From assembly GCF_001039355.2 (NCBI RefSeq), contig NW_019774903.1:176602-240601 (forward strand): a DNA stretch of 64,000 nucleotides. The letters are read 5' to 3'. This document shows, one piece after another, positions 1 to 10,800 of this stretch; the stretch's first letter is position 1; each line of letters opens with the position of its first letter. This DNA comes from Lingula anatina (lineage: Eukaryota > Brachiopoda > Lingulata > Lingulida > Lingulidae). The notes beneath the pieces are model-generated. The model was given only the letters and a program-made list of their open reading frames with translations. It ran no database searches and was not told the origin of the DNA. Made by a program: the position numbers and the translations under genes.

Positions 1-704
1 TGGTCATTTGCAATTTGTAGGAAAAAAAAAAGAAAATCCATTAATTTAATATATGCTGAAAAAAATCAGGATAACTTTTTTTTGAACAATGTTCAAATAA
101 AGCTGCTTCTCAAATTGACCTTAATTTTACTATAATTGACCACTCTATTGAAGTTAGAGGATGATAGGCCCTTTGCTTTTCATTTTGTGTTATCTGTATT
201 ACATGTAGTATAATTTATGCTGAAATAAAACAAAAAATGGTTGTAACAAAAAAGAAAGTTTCAATCAAGCTGATTTTCCGACGTGACCTGTATTTCATGA
301 ATATTAATAAAGTCTGCAAGTTTGAAGACAGAAGGTTAAATGGTTTTCCACTTATAGTGTTATCTCTGAAAGTGCACACTGACAAGGACAGACCCAGGTG
401 ATGGCTATATGTACATTTTTTGTACATGCAGGCACACTGCATACAATGTGTGTTAGGAATCTTAAAAAGATAATGAAAAAGTAATTAAAAACTTGAAGTA
501 ATTGTTTCCAATTATTCAATTACAATTATATGTGAATTTTCTTATGATATGAGCATCCTCAAAGCAGCAAAAAGGGTTAGATTTCTCCAAATGTTAAAAT
601 ATTTTGCCAATGAGTAAACGTATGTGTATCGTACGTATGACGTCATGGTCACCAAAGGTCACACGCATGCATCGTGTTCAATTCACTTCCATGTTTATTT
701 CAGG

Positions 705-728
705 AATAGGGGATGTCCGGGATAGCCT
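705..728 (+). repeat. Short direct repeat, copy 1
   Basis: The core GATGTCCGGGATAGCCT at 712-728 is repeated exactly at 1272-1288. Both are preceded by AATAGG plus one or two bases. The copies are 560 bp apart. Nature unknown; this may be a fragment of a dispersed repeat. Confidence 0.6.
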
Positions 729-1264
729 NTTCAGCATATCAAATATGGCAACCTACAAAAAAGCTTGCACTGAATAGATTCCCTGCGGGGATTATGCAAC
801 AAGCATTCAAGTGAGTCAGCTATATATGATCCGCAGATCTGTTAGTCTGCTGTTCTGAATATGCTTTTAACTTTCAGCATAACCTGTGGTGCCGAATGTT
901 GTACTTTTCTCAATTGGCTTCAGTTATTATCTTTGACTTTTCTGATGTTATAATTTTGCAAAACAAGTTATATAAACCGCATTAAACACTTTTTTGCAGT
1001 TAAGAATCATCTAGACTTAGAATCTATTGCTGTACTTTCTCTTTAATATTTTCAAATCAGTGCTGAAAGATATCATATGGTTAAGAGTATATTTTATCCC
1101 AATTGTGGCACTTAAAGCATTCAAGTGTTATTCATCCAAATGGTTTCATTGGGCATATTCCTATAGATTTTAGATTGATCTATCCCCGTGGGGAGTCTCA
1201 CTAGATTACTGTCAGATAATCTGGCTTAAATGTCCGTCCCGCCTTCTACAAGCCGTAAGGGGGT

Positions 1265-1288
1265 AATAGGAGATGTCCGGGATAGCCT
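1265..1288 (+). repeat. Short direct repeat, copy 2
   Basis: Second copy of the 17-bp core found at 712-728, in the same orientation. Confidence 0.6.
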
Positions 1289-1545
1289 ATTTTGAACATC
1301 TGCGCAGCAGATGACGTCAAACGAGACCTGGATTGGAGCGAGATTTCACGAGAGGTGGGGTTAAAATCTGCCATTGAAACTTCTCTCGCGGTCAGGCACA
1401 AGTCTATGTTTTAGGATTGCATTGAGTAAAATTTGGCGTTGTCATGTAATTCGAGATAGAGCAACGCAATGGCGAATTGCTAATGTTGTGTCGTAGGGTG
1501 CATTGCAGATAAAGTAAAGCGAGAAAACCAGGAAAATGACTATGG

Positions 1546-1767
1546 ATGACGGACACGACTGGCGAGAGAAGTGAAGTGAAGAAAGAGAAGTTGGGCTTGA
1601 TTAGATTAAAAGGACTAAATGCCGAAATATTTAAAGTACAGATCAGGTCGCAGTATTTTGTAGAAAGAAAGGGACCAACTGCAGACAACTCGCACCCTGC
1701 ACGTCACTGGCTCCATGGCATCACCGTAGAGACCGTATCTTCAAAGGTCGAGGGGCATATTAATTAG
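1546..1767 (+). CDS. Doubtful small ORF, first exon of a possible two-exon transcript
   Basis: A 73-codon ORF (MTDTTGERSEV... ending VEGHIN) with no family I recognise. Its TAG stop overlaps a perfect GTAAGT donor beginning at 1767. A polypyrimidine/AG acceptor ends at 2106 and an AATAAA signal lies at 2549, so a spliced transcript of about 1.5-2.57 kb is plausible. If spliced this way, TA joins A and again makes a stop, so the peptide is unchanged. Against coding: a short upstream ATG ORF begins at 1536 in another frame, and an in-frame stop lies just upstream of the start. It may be a non-coding transcript or chance. Confidence 0.25.
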   Translation: MTDTTGERSEVKKEKLGLIRLKGLNAEIFKVQIRSQYFVERKGPTADNSHPARHWLHGITVETVSSKVEGHIN

Positions 1768-2337
1768 TAAGTTTTGTGTGTAGTTTACAGAAAACCATGG
1801 TTTATTAATGTAATACAGCCCTAGTACTTGTGATTAATAGTCTTTTACGGTAACTATATCAGACAAATTTGCTTGTACCATTCCTATCTCCATATAACGT
1901 GTACCTGATTATGAAATACTGGTGAACCTTCCACACCTATTAAGTATACACAATGTTCAGTTGTAACATTCCATGCCGGGTGGTCAGTTATGATAATTGC
2001 AATTTGCAAGTAAGGTGGAAATTAGAGTTGGTATTTTACAACAACGTTTATCACATAATGATATATATTTCAGAAAACTAAGTGAGTTATTTTTTATTTA
2101 TTTTAGAGCATGACAGACACAGCACATGTTATTGAACCAGTCAAGAACTGCGAGAGTCATGTGGTCAGGATAATCAGATGTTGAAGATTGCTCAGTGTAT
2201 ATTAATCTCTTATGTCCTTAGTTATTATGTTGTTTACTTAATTATATCAGGAGTCAACAGATGGCATTTTTTTCTGGGTGTCACTTACAGTATCAGGCAT
2301 TTTCTTTATTACTTTAAAATGAAATATTTGGTTTTAT

Positions 2338-2361
2338 GAATATATATATATATATATATAG
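2338..2361. repeat. (TA)n microsatellite
   Basis: An uninterrupted run of alternating A and T. Confidence 0.9.
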
Positions 2362-2548
2362 GCCTATGTATTGTACTGCACTAGTGATTTAATGAAGAAA
2401 ATTATTTTACTTGCTAGTATCATTCTTATGTTACTGTAGTGACTTTTTTTAATAACTATATGACACCTGTTTTTCATATCATTTACTCAGATCACAAATA
2501 CAAGTTCGCCTGTGATGTGTTTATTTGTTGCATTTGTGTATAACTGTC

Positions 2549-2554
2549 AATAAA
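2549..2554 (+). promoter_or_regulatory. Possible polyadenylation signal
   Basis: AATAAA followed by T/G-rich sequence. It would fit the end of the doubtful transcript starting near 1.5 kb. Confidence 0.25.
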
Positions 2555-3304
2555 ATGCAATGATTTTGTGAAAATTTCAACTTATATGTTGTCCATTTTA
2601 ATACTTTCTTTTGTCATCTTTCCTGTCATTTAAGTCGGATCTGATCACAATGAAACTTACATTTTGTGAATGCTATCCATTAGTTTCTATTAGCATCATT
2701 TTCATAAGTAAATAAATGAAGAAAGTTAACTTTATGATCAAACTCGAGCCTTTTGAATTAGTTACTATAAATTTAGTGAAATTAAATCAAAGATGCAGGC
2801 AAGTCTAATGTTCTGATAAGGCATCCATCCAATGTGTAAGTTCAGCTATTTTTCAAGTAAAGAAATCGCTGCTCTACTTCCTTGTGGACTCCATATTCTA
2901 ACCCCACCTCAAGGCAGATATCGTAAAATCACGGGGAAACTTGGCCTTCTCGTTGAGAACCCGGACAGCCTCTATTAACTTTCGTGCCCGCTCGGCTGAC
3001 AGCTATTTAGTGTGAACCCCCAGGGAGTTAGGTCGATCTGGTTGGATCAATCTAATCTCTGGGAATGGGGTCATAGAGAAGAACAAAATTGTGTTCATCA
3101 GAGGCAACAATTAAAAGGGAATTGAGTTATGATAGTTAAAAGCAACTTTTAATCATGATTCCATCATCATACTGCTTTGACTTAAGTCATCTGGTATAAT
3201 AATATTTCAAACTAGAAAAGCAGTCAGAAAGTGCAATACTCTGCAATGCCAGCTCAGTAACCATACCAGTTGTTACTGTTTGACTAATCAAAGAGATGTA
3301 TATA

Positions 3305-3472
3305 CAGGCCCGTAGCCAGGGGGGGTTCGGGGGGTTCGAAAGAACCGCCCCTTTTGCTGGGAAAAGGTCCACTCTGGGTAAAATTTGATCTAGGTACATG
3401 AAGTTTTTATGGGAAAAGGTCCACTTTTTCAGAAAAAGAACCCCCCTTTTGAAATTGCTGGCTACAGGCCAG
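3305..3472. mobile_element. MITE-like element, copy 1
   Basis: About 168 bp that start with GGCCCGTAGCCAG and end with its near-complement CTGGCTACAGGCC, flanked by short TATA sequences. The interior holds G-run and C-run tracts and two partly repeated segments (GGTCCACT and AAAGAACC motifs). A second copy lies at 5617-5783, about 80 percent alike by eye. It has no coding capacity, so it would be a non-autonomous inverted-repeat element. Superfamily not assigned. Confidence 0.7.
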
Positions 3473-3546
3473 ATATACATCTGTTTGGAGTAATAGGGGC
3501 CATTCAGAACGGATGATCTGAGTACTAACTGATCTGCCGTACTGCT

Positions 3547-3662
3547 GTACTCTCTCTCTCTGGCTCTGTTTCTCTCTCTTCTCTCTCTCTGGCTCTGTTT
3601 CTCTCTCTTCACAGTTTCTCTCTCTCTCTCTCTCTCCCACACACACACACATACACACACCC
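3547..3662. repeat. Compound CT / CA microsatellite
   Basis: CT-rich tract containing a repeated block (CT run followed by GGCTCTGTTT) and ending in a CA run. It creates artefactual open frames on the minus strand. Confidence 0.9.
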
Positions 3663-4100
3663 TCTCAAAATCCTTACGTACATTTTTGCAAAATGAGCTG
3701 ACAAACAAATTTATTTTATTTATTAACTAATTATTAAGAAATGGATCACAACCTTTACTGAAATCCAGTTTTTTTGTTTCTACAAATGTCAAATTAGTTC
3801 TTAATTTTCATTACTAAATATCAATTGCATGTCAAGTAATAAATTTGCAAAAAATCATTATTCACATTTTACTCCATTTGTCTGTCTTCCACTATAAACT
3901 GTAAAATGTTTAAATTGTTGTAATTCACACCTGGTGCATTTCTACAATCCCTCTTCTCTCCCGGTTCAAAGAGTGTAATTTCAATATTTCAAGTTGTTAT
4001 CAACTGAACACAACAGTCCAAATAACACTGACAACGTTCTGTATCAGTTAACCATAAGGAATGCTGAGCTGTAGTCAACAAATGAAATTCTAGCATCATC

Positions 4101-4104
<4 letters not shown>

Positions 4105-4142
<38 letters not shown>
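4105..4142. repeat. (AAT)n microsatellite
   Basis: About twelve AAT units in tandem. Confidence 0.9.
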
Positions 4143-4144
<2 letters not shown>

Positions 4145-5616
4145 CAATATATACTTGAACGAATCAAATGTCAAAACATGGAAAATTTAGTGGTTAAAAA
4201 AGGCTTACATATCCCTCTGCTCTCACTGGTTTTTATATGCACAGGTAATTACTAAGATATCATATACAAACTTAGCACTGCTACAAAATCTATGAATATG
4301 TAAATATGACACTGACAGTGACCTCTGTATTGTGATCAACTGATGGGGGACAGCGCGCTGTGCCGAGGGTTCGCTGTGCCGACAAATCCGGAAAATTGGT
4401 CTAAAATCGGCTAAGTTTTTAACTGATGACCCTATCACTAATGGTCAGTTTACCTGAGTGTCCCTAGTGCTACCTTCGTGACTTTTTGACCACTGTCCAC
4501 TACGAGTGACCCACTCATTGTTCTCAAGTAGTGCCTTTGGTTGCCGTGTAAAAATAGTGCTGCAAGCACATAGCTTTTCTTCTTTATTTACGCCCTGGAG
4601 CTGAGGGAAAGTTTACAATGTTAGTCCATCACACACTCTCCCCGCTGATTGGAAAATATGTGTGACGTGGGTGGGGGATTAACCCTCTCTTAACCCACCC
4701 CGGCTCCTATGTCTACGTATCGTTCTCATGCTGCCACAACGCGCTGGATTCTCCGCGTTTCGCGGGAGCTGAAGAGTTAACGCGGTCAGCGCCATTTTAG
4801 GGAGAGGCAGATGAAATAGAAAGGTCTCATAATATTTGCAAAGTTCTACACTGTGAAATAAAATTATTGGGGTTTGCTTTTCAACTTTCTAAAACTTTGC
4901 AATATACCTTTGCTTTCAGTAATTCCATCTACGTCAAATATTTTTTGGTAATTTGATAACTTTTTCTCGACGGCTTCTCCCCTAAAATGTTCCACACTAG
5001 AAAAGATCGATAATCGTATGGGAGAATTACACAGGCAATTGACCTACTTCACTAGGGCGGCAATCATCGCTATTTTACCACTTTTATGACCTGGGAAAGA
5101 TTACGTCATATACACTTGGGATATAATAGTTATTTATGATTGTTTAACTAATAAATTGCGCATATTGATAAAATATTTTTAAGTGTATGAGTAAAAAAGG
5201 ACTATTTATATTTGAAAATAATGAAAAAATGTGTAAAGAACCCAAAACAAATAAAGAACTGCATTTTTCTCTTATATGCAAATTAGATTGTCTTTAGTAA
5301 TATAGCTGAAAGGAAGTGATGCTCAAACCAGAGATTCCAAAGGTGGCGATCTTAACTAATCTTTATTTCGATACTAAATCATTCGATAATATCTTTATCA
5401 ATAAAAAATATAATTGAAGCTACCAAATTCAATTTTCCTTTTTTTTCTTATTTAACACCAACCAATGCTCGACTCGTTCCTGGGATGAAATTAGTAACAG
5501 CCAGAAGGTCCTGAGAGTTCTCCCTCCTCCCTCTACTCCAATGTGTTCTACATGTATGTCCTATCCAGTGGGCAGACAACGTGTGCCCTCTACACAATGT
5601 TAGATTATTTATATAT

Positions 5617-5783
5617 CAAGCCCGTAGCCAGGGGGGGTTCGGGGGCTTCGAAAGAACCGCCTTTTTGTCAGAAAAAGGTTCATTCTGGGTACAATTTGAT
5701 CTAGGTACACAAAGGTTTCATTGTAAAAGGTCTACTTTTTCAGAAAAAGAACCCCCCTTTTGAATTTGCTGGCTACGGGCCTG
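5617..5783. mobile_element. MITE-like element, copy 2
   Basis: Second copy of the element at 3305-3472 in the same orientation. Termini are GCCCGTAGCCAG and CTGGCTACGGGC, and the insertion flanks are (TA)-rich. Its right terminus pairs better with the left one than in copy 1. Confidence 0.7.
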
Positions 5784-6664
5784 TATATATATATATATAT
5801 TCTGCATCCATTTTCCTTTTTATGAATTAACGATTTCTATTATTGAGATGCTTATAAAAAGTAATTGCTATATATCTTTATTGAGGGACTGATAAGTAGG
5901 CCTACAGTGTACGCGGGGTGGGGGGCGGGGGCGGAAACAGTAAGGGGGAGGGGGGAAACAGTAGAGGTGGGTCACATTTATTGTCTACTACATGTACAAG
6001 GCTAGGGATGGGCCCCAAAAACTGAGCCATGCATTTAGGGTGGGCAACAAGCTAACTACTAATTATAAGCTTCATTTTTGGCACCAACTATGTGCAATTT
6101 TTGAGAACAACTATACTACAGTACACTTGAAGTAAAACAATCTGATAGAAATCTGTGTTCTGTGTCTGGTTCTTCTTTTTTACATCTGGTTCTTCTTTTT
6201 TACAAGCATTTTTAGAACAAACAACAAAAGTTTCTTGTAGCTATTAAAGAATAGTTATAAAAGCGGGGGGCGGATCCAGGATGAATTAAAGGGGGGGGGG
6301 GCTCCAGTTCTGGGATTGACAGGCCGCGGATGCGAAGCAAAGCCTCTCCCCCCCCCCTTCCACCCTCATTGCCGTGGGGTTGGGAGCCCACTGAAGGGCC
6401 CCGAAATATTTTGCTATTTTAGAGTGCGAACGGTGCCATTTGGTACGGTTTAGAACTATAATTCAGCTGGTTCAAATTCTAATTCCAAGAGGGGACAATT
6501 GGTGTTATCTTTTTTTATATTTTTAGTAATTCATTTAGAAACATCTCCATAACTGCCGTACCATAAAGTATTCTACCCAGGAAACTCCCTTGTGCAAAGA
6601 ATACGTTTCTAAAGACAGGATTAATACACATTTTTTCCCAAAGAGTTATCTGTTTAACAGATTT

Positions 6665-6735
6665 TGCATCTGTTGGGTATCAAACACGGACTGCCCGCGT
6701 GGCAGGCGAGCATTATTCCAATGAAGCTCGCGTGC
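6665..6735 (-). pseudogene. tRNA-Gly (anticodon GCC) pseudogene
   Basis: Read on the minus strand, 71 bases align end to end with an animal tRNA-Gly(GCC). The anticodon arm CTCGCCTGCCACGCGGG is intact (anticodon at 6701-6703), a D-arm/A-box-like segment AGCTTCATTGG precedes it, and a degraded B box GTTTGATACCC follows. The 3' end is GATGC plus a discriminator A. The acceptor stem pairs only at its outer bases and the T stem does not pair, so it should not be functional. It may be a lone pseudogene or the head of a tRNA-derived SINE. Confidence 0.7.
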
Positions 6736-7160
6736 TTCTAAGACGTAAGTTTNGACTCTACTGCCTTTTTATTGACATGAAATACCTAAAGGCTTTTCAT
6801 CTATATTATGTTTGCTCACACTTAAAAAAAGACAACCTAGTTTTGGAGGACACCTAAAATAATCTTAGATCAACAAAGGCAAAATTCTAAAGGTTCTTAG
6901 TTCTATTGAATACTTATTGTTCTGGCATGGGTACCATAAATGAACCATATTCATACTACCTTCTACTGTAAGTCGATGGAAAAGCAAGTCTGATTATAAT
7001 CATGGTCATCTCCTTAACTTTCAATCTGTGCTAATATTGGTAGTTTTTAAAGGCGTGACACATGATCCAAAGCAATTGAATGGTAGGATTGGTGTAATCT
7101 TGTGATAATACCTTTTTCTTCTTGTACATATCCTTTTATCCTGGATCATTTCACGCATGC

Positions 7161-7218
7161 GTATACACAAGGGGGGAGCCATTTTGTGTGTATACACAAG
7201 GAGGGGGCCATTTTGTAA
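7161..7218. repeat. 29-bp tandem duplication
   Basis: Two adjacent copies of a unit beginning GTATACACAAGG and containing GCCATTTTGT, with small differences in the G run. Confidence 0.8.
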
Positions 7219-7841
7219 TTCAATCTGGATTTTGATCAGTGTGGAGTATGTGATTACGTTTGAATCAAGGTATTTTTTATCCACTTTTTTGTTCAAAAAA
7301 GTGCATAAAACCATTAATGTTGTAGTTTTTAAGACTTCATCCACTTTATATTTATCGTCTTATTCCTGTTCAATCATCTGCCATTGAAAAGGTGCTTGTA
7401 TAAGGCTACTAGGTTAAATAGTACTATAGCACTATAGGAAAATAACAAACTAGATAAAACTTCAATCAGTTGAGTCTAGTTTAGAACTATCAGTAAGAAT
7501 AGCATCAATCTTTTGGACATACAATGTATGGCCTACTTTGTCCCATGATAACACATGATCTGTTTGACAGAACTTAGGTTGCCTTTTCTTCGTAACAAGA
7601 ATGTGTATATACTATACAGTATAATACTGACTATTATCAGAATATTTTATGATCTTATATACCTTGACTGCTCAGTTGATAGAACATTTCTGAGGTCTGC
7701 AAAACTGCCACGACTATATAGGAAAATATTTTGAAGGGATCTGGAGACAAAACCTGACCAGTGAGGCAAAAACGGGAAGTCAAAATATTTTGGTACTGCT
7801 TTACTGACTTCACAAAACATCATGCTTAATTTAAGATCAAC

Positions 7842-10800
7842 ATGGCAGGTATCTTTAAACAGAAGAAAAACATTGTTATTGTTGTCCCTTGCAGTGATAC
7901 CATGAATGACCAACAGGAAAACGATGTTCAGCAGCATGTGGGATTAAAAAATGAACCTACTAATCCTCTACAAGTCCAAGATTCATCTCACGAGCTAAAA
8001 CCCATGACAGAAACTGGGAGTGGAAAGGTAAGAAATACAATCCCTTCTAAGAGCAAGAGAGAGTGGAGGTGGGGGTGAGGATGACCGTATGCACCCTCTT
8101 GTGTAGTAATTATAATAGTAACTGAGTAAATAAATAATGTTAAATATAATGATGGGGCGGTGCCTTCTATTTTACCATTGTAATGCTAATCAAAAGACCA
8201 GACTAATAAAATATCAGGTATTTGCCTCTGGATTCTAAGTTGTTTAAAAGCCAAAGATAAGTCAAGTAAGCACACTGATATAAATGAAATTCACGTGCAA
8301 TTCACCATACCTAAATATTTTTTTCCATAATGTTAATTTAGATACTTATTGGAGGAAAAGAAATCTATAGGTGACTCTATAAGTAAACTGCATAACTATC
8401 AGAAAAAATAAGCTGATCAGCTTGACCTGAATTTTGGTAATATTGATCACTCATTTAAGTTTGAAGACATCAGGCCAAGTAGTTTTCCACTTACTGTGAA
8501 ATCTCTGAAGGTGCAACAACAGATAATGTACATAAAAATGAAATTCTCTGCAAATCACCTCATCTGACATTTTTTTCAAAATAATAATTATGACACTAAT
8601 AAGAGAAAAAGAATTTAGTAACCAGATATTTAGCAGTAATAAAACAAAGATGTAAGTTTGGCATAGTCAAACGACATTTTATGGCGACAACCAATATTTT
8701 TCCTTGCCTTCTTTCTTGCTGTGAATGGGACTATGAAAGTTTGTGGTACACTGGGATGAAGAGATATAAAATTATGTTAACTACCATGTGTTCTCATCTA
8801 TAGTAATGTGTCATGAATTATCGAATGGCTCCTAAATTTCGAACAATCTTCAAAACGGTCGTCTAGGCTTACTTGGATCACAGATGGTCTCCTGCTGGCA
8901 AATATAGTCACTAAGTCCTTTGAATTAGTATGAAAATTGCCTTTTCCCTGCGCTCAGATCGCTTATGATCTCCCATTGATGACTTTCCAATACCCTGAAT
9001 GAATACGAAAATTGCTTTCCTGTCTCGCTCGAATCGCTAATAAATATGAAAATTGCCTCTTCAGTTTTGTCAAGATTACCTATCACTCGTGTGTTTGTTT
9101 GAAGATAGTTCAAAAGACAAAATGTGCACACTTCAAATGTGTGCATTGGCGCAAGTATGTGCCAGGAAGTCAGTTGCATTGTGGGACAGCTGCTGATGAA
9201 GACTGGGTTGACTGAGCAAAAAAATTGGATGTAATACCAAACCACGCAACTGTTGATGATGAGCCCTGCACCCAGGGACCAAAAACCTCTCCTCCCCGAC
9301 CTAGTATATTTGATCGTAGACAACAAACAGGGTCAGCTTTGTCGCAGCACATGTCGGAGAGAGACCATATAATACACAGTTCGGCTGCTGTGGTGAAACC
9401 TGTGCACCGTACATACCAATCTGAGGTCTAGTGGCCTCCCTGCAGGGTGGAGAAACCATTATGCTGAGCTGGGCTTCTGCAGTGAAGGCTAACTATGTGG
9501 CATAGACACTGAACTGCACACGGCGAGATGAGGCAGCACTCATACGTAGAGCTCCACCTGACTTCAACGGTGAAGGCAACAAACCTAGGTGCAGTAGACA
9601 ATAATAGGCAATGAAGGCTACCTGTGGGCCATAGACACCAATCGGCTGCTGTCTCGGCTTCAGTGCATGGAGAGGAGCAACTGTAACACTAAGCACGGCT
9701 TCCAGCACGGTGAAGGTTATCTGGTCGGGGTAGACTCTAATCACTGACAGTCTCTTTCCTCCGGTCACTCCAATCCTGAGCGCCAGGATCGTTTTCAAAA
9801 AACGACAATACTAAAAACGCTAATGTTTTGCGTCCCAAACCATCACTACCGATCATTATCTATCACATTGGGTCATACACAGTGATTGTGTGAAAGTTTG
9901 TGATTCTCTTGGGTTGCAATTAATGACACTCACCTTTTAAACAATATCGTAACTGCTACAGAGATCGTCGGAAAAAGATAACATGAGACCCATCGAGGGA
10001 CAGACAACTTCCTGTCAAAAATGACAAAATTTCATGAAGTTCCAACATCTGGAATTTCTGGGCACCTCTCATTTTATGAATTTTGACCAAAATGATCTTT
10101 TCCTTTTTTAATTAATTTCTTCTGTATGAAATTCATGGCACATTACCCTACCCAGACAGTTGTTCCAATGTTGCTCTACCTGGGCTCATACTTAATATCT
10201 GAACTTTAAATTAAATCCTTTACCACTTATTTATTTCAATAGGCAACATCAAGTCCAAGTCTTTCTGACTTAAATATACAAGTAAGGCCACAAGATGAGC
10301 AGCAGATTAAAGCACATGCCAGTGAAGAAAAGTAAGTGTCACTTGTTCAGTAATTTAGAATGTCATACCAGAAAGAAAAAAATACATATTTACCTGAACA
10401 ACCAGGACAAATATTTTCCTAACCATACATTTTAGCTTTCACTGATATTTAAACTCCTCAGTGAAAGTCTTTAAACCATCACCAATATTAAATTATCTGA
10501 CTTAGCAAATTCCATGACATTTGAATGGTTTGCTTATTATCATCTTTGATTATCTTTCTCCATTTCCAAAGACTTAACGTCAGCAAAACTCTGTTTTGGA
10601 CATGGTTTTATAATATAGATATCAGGATGGCAGTAATATGATCATATCTATACCATTTGAAAATATTTTTCAAAAGAGATAATTAAAACAAAAATTAAAA
10701 TTTGGCATACCAGACTAACAGTAATTTTCATATCAATTCTCATTTATAATTCTCATTAATAAAAGCAGCCTCACCTATACATATATATATATAACAAATT

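Larger units (their letters stand above)
1..1545. other. Intergenic, no gene recognised
   Basis: AT-rich sequence with only short ORFs that look like chance. It holds a short direct repeat (705-728 and 1265-1288) and stretches resembling sequence elsewhere in the window (268-385 resembles 8,420-8,520; 790-875 resembles 20,837-20,925). There is a single ambiguous base at 729. The stretch 1,190-1,545 is less AT-rich than its surroundings and may be a promoter or 5' region for the doubtful transcript that follows. Confidence 0.5.
1768..7841. other. Intergenic region with repeats, no convincing gene
   Basis: I see no conserved coding sequence here. The region contains simple repeats, two copies of a short inverted-repeat element, a tRNA-Gly pseudogene, poly-G and poly-C runs around 5,913-5,960 and 6,263-6,360, a duplicated 20-bp unit near 6,164-6,205 and a 29-bp tandem pair at 7,161-7,218. 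The 173-residue minus-strand ORF at 3187-3708 runs through a CT/CA microsatellite and one of the inverted-repeat elements and is not a gene. Confidence 0.6.

Noticed and set aside
3187-3708. 173-codon minus-strand ORF with Arg/Glu and Val/Cys repeats
   Set aside because: It is a translation of the CT/CA microsatellite and a MITE-like element.
6665-6735. Functional tRNA-Gly gene
   Set aside because: The acceptor and T stems do not pair.
9493-9798. 101-codon minus-strand ORF
   Set aside because: It lies over imperfect repeats in an intron of the plus-strand gene, with no recognisable family or splice partners.
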